DNA from: Bacillota bacterium
Lineage (GTDB): Bacteria; Bacillota; Clostridia; Acetivibrionales; DTU013
DNA length: 64,000 bases
Assembly (NCBI GenBank): GCA_023439545.1
Contig: JAEXNT010000074.1
Span: 1-64,000, forward strand
Direction: 5' to 3'
This document shows positions 1 through 7,764 of this stretch, in pieces. How positions within the stretch are numbered: position 1 is the stretch's first letter; each line of letters begins with the position of its first letter. A program made the position numbers and the translations under genes. The notes beneath the pieces are model-generated. The model did not search any database. It worked only from the letters and a program-made list of their open reading frames with translations, and was not told the origin of the DNA.

Positions 1-774
1 GGCAACGTATCCGTGAAAGATTCCGGCAAGGAAGTCGGCATTACCGGCCTGGGAGGGTCTTTGGTCATAAACAGGGTAATCGGTGAAAAGCAGTACCGGA
101 TAGACGTTCCGGAAGGTTACGAATTGACGGGCGTCGAGGTTTATAAATGCATAGACGGAGATCCGGACAATAAACAACTAGTCCCCGGCGATACGGCAGA
201 TGTGACGCTTGAGGATTTCAAATGGGAGATCGAATACAGGATAGCCTTCAAAGCCAATGTGGACGTAAGCTATTACAGGCTTAGAAATGGTGAAGCGGCG
301 CCGCTTGAAATCAGGCTGGATGATAATACGTATCAGGTTCCCAGCCAGAAAAATGCCCCTGCGAAATATGCGGCTGTAGTATCCATAGGCGCAATAGGCA
401 CGTCGAACACGACCGGCAGCTCGCTAAACGTGACCGGAGTAGCGTTTACTATTGAGACATGGGATAAAAACGGAAATACAGTTTCGGCATCGTCGCAGCT
501 TTATGCGTCGGTAAGCAGTGACGGCACTGTATTGACGGGCCCGGACATCCTTACAGGAGCGGCTCAATTGCTGTTCGGCTTGAATACGACGCCTCCGGCT
601 TCAGGAACATACGCGGATGGAAGGTATTATGTAATTATAGGCGTAGATAAGGCTGACGGTCAGACAGTACAGATAAAAGAGATCACTTTATACATGAGCA
701 ACGGGGCTGAAAATCACGTAAGCTTCGACGGCAAGGTCAGGTTCGTCATTCCGTCAACCCCGCTGATGAGATAA
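1..774 (+). CDS. C-terminal part of a secreted/surface-type protein (partial)
   Basis: The frame is open from base 1, so the gene starts outside the window and a GTG at 13 is probably internal. The visible 257 or so residues are rich in Thr, Ser, Gly, Asn and beta-branched residues with few charged helical stretches, as in beta-sandwich modules of extracellular proteins. There are no transmembrane segments, no LPXTG motif and no SLH motif at the C-terminus. I do not recognise a family. It ends at a TAA followed within a few bases by a copy of the dispersed GAAACAAAAGAACCGTCCC-type repeat. Function unknown; a surface location is inferred from composition only. Confidence 0.6.
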   Translation, partial: GNVSVKDSGKEVGITGLGGSLVINRVIGEKQYRIDVPEGYELTGVEVYKCIDGDPDNKQLVPGDTADVTLEDFKWEIEYRIAFKANVDVSYYRLRNGEAAPLEIRLDDNTYQVPSQKNAPAKYAAVVSIGAIGTSNTTGSSLNVTGVAFTIETWDKNGNTVSASSQLYASVSSDGTVLTGPDILTGAAQLLFGLNTTPPASGTYADGRYYVIIGVDKADGQTVQIKEITLYMSNGAENHVSFDGKVRFVIPSTPLMR

Positions 775-775
775 G

Positions 776-845
776 TGAAACAGTGAGACGATTGAAACAA
801 AAGAACTAACCGTCCCTCTGTTTCAATTGTCCCCTGTTTCAATCG
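776..845. repeat. Dispersed palindromic repeat, copy 1 (composite)
   Basis: Begins with GTGAAAC right after the stop codon of the preceding gene. It holds an inverted pair GATTGAAACA / TGTTTCAATC flanking a core with ACCGTCCCT. The same core recurs at 32797, 50282, 61387 and 62202. It fills the whole gap between the preceding gene and the convergent DUF1015 gene. Confidence 0.75.
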
Positions 846-2375
846 CTATCTTATCCTTCTGCACTCGAGATAATAGCGCTTCTCTTCTGCTTCGCCCATG
901 GAGAAGGTTTTTCTGGGCAGCACGCCGTCCAGTATTACGGTCCTGAACAGGTCGCGCTTGCTCATTGCAGGCAGGTAAAAGCCCATGCAGCCGGCTTGCG
1001 ACCCGATTTCCGTGACGACCTGCTCACCATGGATATAGTCTATTTCGATTCCGGCGTCGGTACCATTCGTACCTGCGCCATTTTTAACGAGTTCATCGAG
1101 AATAGCCTGCAATGTCCCCACTTCAAGGTTGCTTGAAGGTTCGCGCACGGTGAGGAGGCCGTATGTGCCTTCGAGGATGAAGGGTATGACGTGGGGCAGC
1201 TTTGACTTGCCGGTCAGACTGGAGCCGCTGTTTGCAGGTTCCGCGGCTGATCCGTTCTTCAGCTCATTCAGCCTGTTTTCCATAGCTGCCTGCGTATCGA
1301 ACAGTTTGAATTCGACTCCCTGCAAGTTCCCGGAGGCACTTTTGATCTGTTCCGCTATTGCCGACCTGTTTATACCGAAAAGCACCCGGTGTATCGGTTC
1401 GAATGCGAGCCCGTCGTCATGAACGTTGACCAGCTCGACAAGAGCATATCTTGCCGGATGCTCGGGAATACAGGGGCTATTGCCGGCGCCGGTCTGTTCC
1501 GGGCAGGCATTTGTACTCTTCATAAGCGCGGCTTTTACATTTTCCCAATGCGCTTTTGCGGTGGCAAGCGAATGGTTACCGTCACCGGCGGCGAACAGGA
1601 GGACGTCGCCGTCGCGGGAAGCCCCATGACTATTGGCAGAACCGCCTTTTATCATATGAGTCGAAGAATCGTCCTCCGACTCATCAAGTCCGTACTTTTG
1701 CCTGAAGGCGTTGGGCTCGGCCAGCTTCTCAAGCGCTCCGGCTACCTCCGCCAAGCTCTCGTCATCCTCTACCTTCCATGCCTTGATATGTCCGCTGCCC
1801 TGCATCAGTTCGAAATCGTACAGCTTTTTGTATTTTTCCTTTCCGGCGTACAGCTTCTCTATAACTGTCTTTTCAGGGTCGTCTATCAGCAGCATTATGT
1901 GCGGCAGCTCTATATCGGCATTTTCACGTATTTTAACCCTCGGCGGTATCCTGTCCAGCACGGTTCCTTCTGTCGCGCGTATCAATGTACGCGAACCGGG
2001 CGTGTAATCATAGCATTCCAGGTCGACTGCGATTATCAGTCCCTTCCGGGACGGGGTGAGGGGCGTGCTTCTGTCTACCAGTATGAAACCGGGCTTCTGC
2101 GGCTCGAGGACTCCTTCGTCAAGATACTGCCGCATAGTCCTGTTGATATTTTCTATCCTGCTTTCCTTATCATTGTCCTTGAGATAGATTTCAGGAAAGA
2201 TCAATTTCAGTGTCGACGGCTCCTGCCCGACTACTCTTCTGACGTTTTCCCAGTAGTCCGGCTGCGAAGTATACTGGTCGCATGCTATCACGGCCCATTT
2301 CGCAAGGTCGGCGTCTTCGGCAGGCAAAAGTATCTCAGGTATGTTTACACCAAAAGCTTTGAATCTGTTTTCCAT
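846..2375 (-). CDS. DUF1015 family protein
   Basis: A 509-residue protein matching the DUF1015 (COG4198) family, whose biochemical role is not established. Visible signatures are the N-terminal start with a VIACDQYTSQPDYW-type segment and the central AAGDGNHSLATAKAHW segment (about residues 265-280), equivalent to the conserved G-(D/H)-HR/S-ATAK motif. The C-terminus carries the conserved MGFYLPAMSKRDLF region. It is longer than many family members because of low-complexity Ser/Gly/Asn inserts near residues 235-255 and 375-395. The start is set by GGGGGATAAA directly before ATG on the minus strand. It is divergent from the PRC-barrel gene. Several long ORFs on the opposite strand are shadows. 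Confidence 0.85.
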   Translation of the reverse strand: MENRFKAFGVNIPEILLPAEDADLAKWAVIACDQYTSQPDYWENVRRVVGQEPSTLKLIFPEIYLKDNDKESRIENINRTMRQYLDEGVLEPQKPGFILVDRSTPLTPSRKGLIIAVDLECYDYTPGSRTLIRATEGTVLDRIPPRVKIRENADIELPHIMLLIDDPEKTVIEKLYAGKEKYKKLYDFELMQGSGHIKAWKVEDDESLAEVAGALEKLAEPNAFRQKYGLDESEDDSSTHMIKGGSANSHGASRDGDVLLFAAGDGNHSLATAKAHWENVKAALMKSTNACPEQTGAGNSPCIPEHPARYALVELVNVHDDGLAFEPIHRVLFGINRSAIAEQIKSASGNLQGVEFKLFDTQAAMENRLNELKNGSAAEPANSGSSLTGKSKLPHVIPFILEGTYGLLTVREPSSNLEVGTLQAILDELVKNGAGTNGTDAGIEIDYIHGEQVVTEIGSQAGCMGFYLPAMSKRDLFRTVILDGVLPRKTFSMGEAEEKRYYLECRRIR

Positions 2376-2506
2376 TTTATCCCCCAGCTTGAAAATATAA
2401 AATCATTTTATACAAGAAGCTAATAAATGTCTATATCACATGTGCTGAAAAATGGCGCATTTCCAATGTTTTCATATGAATTATTTATGTGCATCGAAGC
2501 AATAAT

Positions 2507-2538
2507 AATGAGGAGGGAAACATGTTTCCTTCCTCATT
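2507..2538. promoter_or_regulatory. 32-nt near-perfect palindrome between divergent genes
   Basis: AATGAGGA (2507-2514) pairs with TCCTCATT (2531-2538). Inside, GGAAAC pairs with GTTTCC around a central AT, and the one mismatch (G2515/T2530) would be a G-U pair in RNA. No T-run follows on either strand, so it is not a classic terminator. It sits between the DUF1015 gene and the PRC-barrel gene and could be an operator or a transcript hairpin. Confidence 0.5.
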
Positions 2539-2576
2539 GAAACGCCGCTGATGTAAGAAAATTTTTCTACAGTCAA

Positions 2577-2646
2577 AAAATTTTCTTTGAATCAAGCCGT
2601 TATAATGAGGCGGGGAAAATTTTCTCTGAATTAAGGCGTTATTGAG
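2577..2646. repeat. Imperfect direct repeat, about 31-33 bp x2
   Basis: Copy one (2577-2609) and copy two (2616-2646) both read AAAATTTTCT-TGAAT-AAG-CGTTAT-GAG with a few substitutions and one short gap. The first copy contains TATAAT (2601-2606), which may be a -10 box for the downstream PRC-barrel gene, although no good -35 box was seen. Confidence 0.5.
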
Positions 2647-2684
2647 TGAGAACACGCGGTTGACTTTATTTACGGAGGCTGATC

Positions 2685-3218
2685 ATGCTGCATAGGTACA
2701 GTGAAGTACTGAATCTCCCGGTTATTTGCGCAGACAGCGGAAAAAAGGCGGGAGCTGTAAAGGATATCCTGTTCAGCCGCAACAACAGGGAAGTCAAAGC
2801 GCTGCTGCTCGAACACAAGGGATTGACACTGAACAAGCGGGTAGTATTCATTTCCGAACTACTGGGCCTGGGAGGCGGAGCGGCTGTAGTGAACGGCGCC
2901 GGCTGCGTTGCCGAATTGGACCGCGAAGCCTTTGCAAAAGCCTTCAGCGATGCAGGAAGTTTACTCGGCCTCAGGGTGTTTTCCAAAACCGGAGGAGAAA
3001 TAGGGGTTATCAGGGACATCATGTTCGATATCCGTACCGGCAGGATCGAAGGCTTCGAAATTTCGGACGGCCTGTTTCAGGATATCATGCAGGGCTGGAA
3101 GCTGCTGCCCCTGTTTGGCAAGGTAGAGCTGGGAGAAGAGTTTGCAATAGTCGACAGCGAAGCAGTCAATGAAATGCAAGAAACCGGCGGCGGTATAAAA
3201 AGTAAGCTGCTAAAATGA
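2685..3218 (+). CDS. PRC-barrel domain protein
   Basis: A 177-residue soluble protein with two PRC-barrel-like halves. The first (residues about 1-75) has LPVICADSGKKAGAVKDILF; the second (about 92-165) has LGLRVFSKTGGEIGVIRDIMFD followed by IEGFEISDGLFQDI. PRC barrels are small beta-barrels found in ribosome maturation factors, photosynthetic reaction centre subunit H and sporulation proteins such as YlmC/YmxH. Here the specific role is unknown. The start follows GGAGG with six bases spacing. The stop TGA overlaps an ATG at 3215, and the next small gene follows closely, suggesting co-transcription. Confidence 0.75.
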   Translation: MLHRYSEVLNLPVICADSGKKAGAVKDILFSRNNREVKALLLEHKGLTLNKRVVFISELLGLGGGAAVVNGAGCVAELDREAFAKAFSDAGSLLGLRVFSKTGGEIGVIRDIMFDIRTGRIEGFEISDGLFQDIMQGWKLLPLFGKVELGEEFAIVDSEAVNEMQETGGGIKSKLLK

Positions 3219-3253
3219 TCGTGCTGTATTCAGCGGAAAGGAGAGTTGTTTCA

Positions 3254-3433
3254 ATGCAGAGAGGTTTTGTAAAAGGTATGGTGATAGGCAGTCTTGTAGC
3301 TGCATCCGTCGGCATGATGATGAATTCCGATATGATGTCGTCCAAATCCAGGAGAAGGATGATGAGGGGCGGCAAATCATTCATAAGAAAATCCGGCAAT
3401 CTCATCAGCGATGTGGCGGATATGTTCAGATGA
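3254..3433 (+). CDS. Small YtxH-like membrane-associated protein
   Basis: A 59-residue protein starting MQRGFVKGMVIGSLVAASVG: a short hydrophobic glycine-containing helix followed by an Arg/Lys/Ser-rich tail with MM repeats and an amphipathic end. This layout resembles YtxH-type small proteins, whose function is unclear. The frame is open from 3215, but AAAGGAG at 3236-3243 fits the ATG at 3254 better than the overlapping ATG at 3215. It follows the PRC-barrel gene closely. Confidence 0.6.
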   Translation: MQRGFVKGMVIGSLVAASVGMMMNSDMMSSKSRRRMMRGGKSFIRKSGNLISDVADMFR

Positions 3434-3546
3434 TTCCTGCAAGCTGTTTTTAAAGTTCAATAATTCAGCCGTAAGGCTTTCAGACCCCGGACGCCTCGTT
3501 AACAGGCTTAAGAGCGGGTCGTACACACATTCTCTCAAATCCTCAT

Positions 3547-3580
3547 AAAAACCGGGTAGAAGCACATACCCGGTTTTTAA
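3547..3580 (+). terminator. Rho-independent terminator
   Basis: AACCGGGTA (3550-3558) and TACCCGGTT (3567-3575) form a 9-bp stem with an 8-nt loop, followed by a T-run. The A-run on the left could let it work on the other strand too. It separates the PRC/YtxH pair from the permease gene. Confidence 0.85.
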
Positions 3581-3596
3581 TAATGGAGTGGAGCTG

Positions 3597-4649
3597 TTGA
3601 GATTAAAAAAGATATTATTCTATATCGCTGCAGCACTCATAATAATCGCAGCGGTCATTTTTTATATCAGATACAGGGTAAGGATATCAAGGATCCTTTC
3701 TCCGTTCCTGATGACCATACCGCTCGTCTATATAGTAAAACCCCTGGCGGACAGGCTTGCAGCCAAAAAAATAAACAGGTGCCTGTCTATAATGCTTGTT
3801 TATTTCTTTTTCATTTCGGCGGTCGCAGCCGCATGCGTATTCTTCATTCCCGAGCTGGCGACGAACATGCGCGAGCTGATGGAGACTCTGCCGCAGCTTA
3901 TAAAGGATTATGAAAGGATATTCAACAGCCTGCTTTCATCCATAAAGTCGAGCAATTGGTCGGAACAGGTCAAATCGGCCATATTCAATGAGATCGAAGC
4001 CGGGATGGGCGCCTTACAGAAATTCATTTTAAAGTCGCTTGAGAATGGTATAAATATGATCGTCGAGACCATCAGGTTTATTGTCGACTTTACAATAGCT
4101 CTGGTTATAGCGTATTACATCATAAAGGACGGGAATAAATTCAGAGACTATTTCCTGCTTATGCTGCCACGGCGGTGGAGGAACGGCCTAACAGGCATTT
4201 TCAAGGAAACGGGAAATATCCTGGCCGGCTTCATTCAGGGGCAGCTTACGACCGCGCTTATCGTCGGGATACTGGAAACCATGGGGCTTATGCTGATCAA
4301 AATGAAGTACTCTCTGGTATTGGGAATGATCGGAGGGCTTGCAAATGTAATACCCTATTTCGGGCCTTATATCGGGCTTCTCCCTGCGTTGGCCATTGCG
4401 CTGACGGTATCGCCGGTGAAGGCGCTGTGGACGATAGTAATTTTTCTGGGGGTCCAGCAGATAGACAACAATTTCATATCGCCCAAGATGATCGAGGGGA
4501 AACTCGGCCTGCATCCGGTCGCGACCATTTTTGCAGTCCTTGTGGGAGGCGAATTCTTCGGCATTATCGGTATGCTACTGGCAGTGCCTGCAATGGCGAT
4601 CCTCAGGGTTCTGGTCAACAAAACTGTCGAAGCTATCGCACAGCATTAA
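3597..4649 (+). CDS. AI-2E family (UPF0118) membrane permease
   Basis: About 350 residues with paired N-terminal membrane helices, a soluble stretch (about residues 90-150), then five or more helices. The signature regions are GFIQGQLTTALIVGILETMGL and NVIPYFGPYIGLLPALAIAL near the C-terminal third, followed by QQIDNNFISPKMIEGKLGLHP. This matches the AI-2E/PerM/YtvI transporter family, whose members export small molecules or ions; the substrate here is unknown. A GTG at 3588 is in frame, but GGAG at 3585 is correctly spaced only for the TTG at 3597, so the TTG is preferred. Probably transcribed alone after the terminator at 3547. Confidence 0.85.
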   Translation: MRLKKILFYIAAALIIIAAVIFYIRYRVRISRILSPFLMTIPLVYIVKPLADRLAAKKINRCLSIMLVYFFFISAVAAACVFFIPELATNMRELMETLPQLIKDYERIFNSLLSSIKSSNWSEQVKSAIFNEIEAGMGALQKFILKSLENGINMIVETIRFIVDFTIALVIAYYIIKDGNKFRDYFLLMLPRRWRNGLTGIFKETGNILAGFIQGQLTTALIVGILETMGLMLIKMKYSLVLGMIGGLANVIPYFGPYIGLLPALAIALTVSPVKALWTIVIFLGVQQIDNNFISPKMIEGKLGLHPVATIFAVLVGGEFFGIIGMLLAVPAMAILRVLVNKTVEAIAQH

Positions 4650-4797
4650 GAGGAACAACGGTTCGACAAATATATATTTATTTTTCCTTATTTTAAACGG
4701 TATATAAATAGATGGACGATTTCTTTAAAGGCAGTATTTTAAATATTGGAGGATGATGCTTTGAAACTCAATTTCAAAAATGTCTCTGCAATCATAA

Positions 4798-4911
4798 TTC
4801 CCAAGGCGTGCAAAGGCGTCGCTCCAGCGCGTCAACGCAAGGCTGACAGGCGCCGTACTGACAAAGATAACCGGTTCCTCGGGCGGCAGTTATTATCATT
4901 ACTATAATTAA
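4798..4911 (+). pseudogene. Relic: C-terminal tail of a CpsD/YwqD-type tyrosine autokinase
   Basis: Reading from 4813 gives KASLQRVNARLTGAVLTK, then ITGSSGGSYYHYYN and a stop at 4909. This is the typical end of bacterial tyrosine kinases: a helix, then NAR(I/L)xGxVLxK, then a tyrosine cluster. The intact kinase at 34081 ends the same way, with KANARIIGVVLNKIP and a Tyr-rich tail. The frame is closed just upstream (stop at 4795), so no kinase domain remains. A GGAGG site at 4748 and a TTG at 4761 open a 48-codon ORF in another frame across the relic, which looks like debris. The remnant lies directly before the polysaccharide locus. Confidence 0.6.
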
Positions 4912-4933
4912 ACAAATATTCATAAGCCGCATC

Positions 4934-4955
4934 TTTATGCATAATGTAGCATAAA
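4934..4955. promoter_or_regulatory. Inverted repeat upstream of the loaP promoter
   Basis: TTTATGC (4934-4940) and GCATAAA (4949-4955) are perfect 7-bp arms around an 8-nt spacer. It lies about 35 bp before the -35 box of the loaP promoter, so it could be an upstream regulator site; nothing else supports this. Confidence 0.3.
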
Positions 4956-4990
4956 AAGCCATGAAATCAGTATAAAAGCCTTGAAGCTTA

Positions 4991-5019
4991 TTGACTTTCC
5001 GCCTTTTTTGCAATAAAAT
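4991..5019 (+). promoter_or_regulatory. Sigma-A type promoter of loaP
   Basis: TTGACT (4991-4996), 17-bp spacer, TAAAAT (5014-5019). Transcription would start near 5026. This rules out the upstream in-frame starts at 4991 and 5018 and supports the loaP start at 5060. Confidence 0.7.
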
Positions 5020-5059
5020 GGATATTAATCTCATATTCTCTGAATGGTGGTTATTTCTT

Positions 5060-5587
5060 ATGCCCTTTGATTTGAATGCGGATGAGTGGCATAGTATCTT
5101 CGTTGTTACGGGTGAAGAGGATAAGGTTAAAGACAGAATCAGATACCGTCTTCAAGACGGTTTTACAGTAGTGGTGCCAAAGAGAAAATTGAAACTGAGA
5201 AAGGGCGGTATCTGGACAACGGAGACCAAGGTTTTGTTTCCGGGGTATGTTTTGATCAACGGCGGTATCAATTCAGATATTTATTATCTTCTGAAAGATA
5301 TTCCAAGCGTTCTCAGGCTTCTCAGAACAGGGAACTCGGTGGCATCGATCGACAACCGTGAGATGGCGGTTCTTTCCAAATTAATCTGTAACAACGAAGA
5401 AATTGGTTTTTCCAGCGTGCTTTTGGAGAATGGAAGAGTCAGGGTGATAGACGGACCCCTTTTTTCTCTCGAAGGTATTATATTGAGTGTTGACCGCAGG
5501 AAGGAACGTGCGAAGGTAAAACTGAGCTTCCTTGGAGAAGAAAGAACTGTGGATCTTGGGATATCCGTTCTTGCGCCTGTACAATGA
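5060..5587 (+). CDS. loaP: LoaP-type NusG paralogue, processive antiterminator
   Basis: A 175-residue protein with a NusG N-terminal (NGN) domain: WHSIFVVTGEEDKVKDRI at about residues 11-28, then VVPKRKLKLRKGGIWTTETKVLFPGYVLI. A C-terminal KOW-like module contains RVIDGPLFSLEGIILSVDRRKERAKV. The order and the LFPGYV motif fit LoaP, the NusG specialised paralogue known in Firmicutes to act on long biosynthetic operons by binding RNA polymerase and a nascent RNA hairpin. ATG at 5060 follows a weak GGTGG and lies downstream of the mapped promoter. As first gene of a 20-kb polysaccharide locus, it probably lets polymerase read through it. Assignment is good; the target site is inferred. Confidence 0.85.
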   Translation: MPFDLNADEWHSIFVVTGEEDKVKDRIRYRLQDGFTVVVPKRKLKLRKGGIWTTETKVLFPGYVLINGGINSDIYYLLKDIPSVLRLLRTGNSVASIDNREMAVLSKLICNNEEIGFSSVLLENGRVRVIDGPLFSLEGIILSVDRRKERAKVKLSFLGEERTVDLGISVLAPVQ

Positions 5588-5664
5588 ATAAAAGCTATCC
5601 GGAATCCTTTGGCGGTGTTTCGGCCCGGCAAATGACATGGAGATCATCAGGCATAATCTGCTAT

Positions 5665-5687
5665 GGCATATTTTCAATTTATATGCC
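5665..5687 (+). promoter_or_regulatory. Leader hairpin between loaP and the glycan genes
   Basis: GGCATAT (5665-5671) pairs with ATATGCC (5681-5687) around a 9-nt loop; no T-run follows, so it is not an intrinsic terminator. It lies in the 167-bp gap between loaP and the first glycan gene, where a LoaP-responsive RNA element would be expected. The functional link is inference. Confidence 0.35.
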
Positions 5688-5754
5688 GATTGGCGCAGCT
5701 TACTTTAAACATAATTTCTGTTTGATCCGTTTTGAAAAAAGGGGGGGAGAAGAG

Positions 5755-7677
5755 TTGTCGATACGTATAAAAAAAGCGTTACTTCTGGTCACTGATATAC
5801 TGTTCATAAATCTCTCTTTCTACCTTGCATTACTCATAAGATTCGAATTTGCAATACCGAAACAATACTACGATCTTTTTTTCAAAAGCACTCTATTTAT
5901 AACAGTCATACAAATAGTAGTATTTTATGTATTCGGGCTTTATCGGAGCCTTTGGGAATATGCAAGCATAGAAGAACTGTTGCAGATATTCCTTGGCATT
6001 TTATCCGTCAGCGGACTCATCCTTGTAACAGGGATAGTGATCGGCGAAAGGATGCCGTATTCCGTATGTATCATATCCTGCGTGCTGATGTTCATGTTCA
6101 CCGGCTTCAACAGGATAAGCTACAGGTATTTCCGCAGGCTTAAAATGATGAGACTCAAGTACGGCGCAGGCGCAAGCAGGGTAATGATAATAGGCGCCGG
6201 CAGCGCGGGTTCGATGCTGATAAAGGAACTGAAGAACAATTCCGGAATAAACGCTCTGCCTGTTATTGTCATAGACGATGACAAAAGGAAGCAGGGGACA
6301 AGGATAAACGGAGTCCGTGTGGTTACGGGCAGAGACAGGATAGGGGAGCTTGCAAGAAAGTATGAGATCGATGAAATTGTAATTGCGATCCCTTCGGCTC
6401 CTAAAAAAGACCTGGCCGAAATATTGCGCATCTGCAAGTCGACCAAATGCAAACTGAAAACCCTTCCCGTCGTAATGGGAATGGCCGGCGGGGAAGCAAG
6501 CGTAAAAAAGCTCAGGGATGTAAACATAGAAGATCTTCTCGGCAGGGACGAGATCGTGCTCGATATGGACGAAATATCCGACTATCTGAAGGATGAAACG
6601 GTCATGGTGACCGGCGGGGGAGGCTCGATCGGATCGGAGCTCTGCCGGCAGATAGCGAAGTTCAAGCCCAGGAAGCTGATAGTTTTCGATATTTACGAAA
6701 ATAATGCCTACGACCTGCAGAACGAATTATTATTCACTTACAAGAATACGTTGGACCTTGAAGTAATCATTGGCTCATGCAGGGACAGGGAGCGTCTGAA
6801 AGAGATATTTGAAAAATACAAGCCGGGCGTAGTATTCCATGCGGCGGCACACAAGCATGTCCCGCTGATGGAAGGAAGCCCGAAAGAGGCCATCAAGAAC
6901 AATGTTTTCGGCACGTTGAACACTGCGCGCCGCGCCGCTGACAACGGAGCCAAAAAATTCATACTCATATCCACAGACAAGGCGGTAAATCCCACAAACA
7001 TAATGGGAGCTTCGAAAAGGCTGGCTGAACTTATTATTCAATCCATGAACAAAACCAGCAAAACGAACTTTGCCGCAGTACGCTTCGGGAACGTTCTTGG
7101 CAGCAATGGCAGCGTGATACCGCTTTTCCAGAAGCAGATAGCCGGGGGTGGACCGGTCACTGTAACCGACAAGGACATAATAAGATATTTCATGACGATA
7201 CCGGAGGCTGCCCAGCTTGTGATCCAGGCGGGTGCGCTGGCAAAAGGCGGCGAGGTCTTCGTACTCGATATGGGCGATCCCGTAAAGATTGACGATCTTG
7301 CCCGCGACCTTATAAGACTCTCAGGGTATGAACCCGACACAGACATAAAGATAGAATATACGGGGCTGAGACCCGGCGAAAAGCTGTATGAAGAGCTGTT
7401 GATGGATGAAGAAGGCCTGGAGAGGACAGCCCATAAAAAAATCTTCATAGGAAAGCAGTCAGACATGAGCTTCAAGGAAGTCATCATGTGCATAAAAGCG
7501 CTGGAAAATTCGATGGATAGCGAAGAAGCGATCCGGGAATGCATGGCGAAGCTCGTGCCGACTTACAAGTACCGTTACGAATACAGCAAGCCGTCTATTA
7601 CCATCACAAGCGAACAGACTGCTGGGAACAGGTCAGGCAAACTAAAGGTTTATATACAGGGCGACACTTTGAAATAA
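5755..7677 (+). CDS. Membrane-bound UDP-N-acetylglucosamine 4,6-dehydratase (CapD/PglF type)
   Basis: About 640 residues. Four N-terminal helices are followed by a first nucleotide-binding fold (VMIIGAGSAGSMLIKEL) and a second SDR domain with VTGGGGSIGSELCRQI (GGxGxxG NAD site). The SDR domain also has HAAAHKHVPLME and the STDKAVNPTNIMGASKR catalytic stretch, in which Met replaces the usual Tyr, typical of this family. It converts UDP-GlcNAc to the 4-keto-6-deoxy sugar, the first step to UDP-bacillosamine. The open frame reaches 5584, but GGGGGGAG with correct spacing supports the TTG at 5755. First of four genes forming a pgl-like module. Confidence 0.88.
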   Translation: MSIRIKKALLLVTDILFINLSFYLALLIRFEFAIPKQYYDLFFKSTLFITVIQIVVFYVFGLYRSLWEYASIEELLQIFLGILSVSGLILVTGIVIGERMPYSVCIISCVLMFMFTGFNRISYRYFRRLKMMRLKYGAGASRVMIIGAGSAGSMLIKELKNNSGINALPVIVIDDDKRKQGTRINGVRVVTGRDRIGELARKYEIDEIVIAIPSAPKKDLAEILRICKSTKCKLKTLPVVMGMAGGEASVKKLRDVNIEDLLGRDEIVLDMDEISDYLKDETVMVTGGGGSIGSELCRQIAKFKPRKLIVFDIYENNAYDLQNELLFTYKNTLDLEVIIGSCRDRERLKEIFEKYKPGVVFHAAAHKHVPLMEGSPKEAIKNNVFGTLNTARRAADNGAKKFILISTDKAVNPTNIMGASKRLAELIIQSMNKTSKTNFAAVRFGNVLGSNGSVIPLFQKQIAGGGPVTVTDKDIIRYFMTIPEAAQLVIQAGALAKGGEVFVLDMGDPVKIDDLARDLIRLSGYEPDTDIKIEYTGLRPGEKLYEELLMDEEGLERTAHKKIFIGKQSDMSFKEVIMCIKALENSMDSEEAIRECMAKLVPTYKYRYEYSKPSITITSEQTAGNRSGKLKVYIQGDTLK

Positions 7678-7764
7678 ACGTTTAAGGTTATGTCAACATG
7701 TTGCTAAACGGGATAAACCCGTGTAGGATTAAATTTTAAATAATTAACTTAAGGGGATGTCAGC

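Noticed and set aside
1389..2423. Long plus-strand ORF (344 codons) opposite the DUF1015 gene
   Set aside because: It mirrors the coding strand of a recognised gene, has no ribosome site and gives a Cys/Arg/Tyr-rich sequence without family features.
4761..4907. 48-codon ORF with GGAGG and TTG start upstream of loaP
   Set aside because: It overlaps the kinase-tail relic in a different frame and the product looks random after the first 15 residues; treated as debris.
5584..5754. N-terminal extension of the 4,6-dehydratase
   Set aside because: The open frame is a chance extension through the leader; family members begin near the first membrane helix and the strong ribosome site fits TTG 5755.
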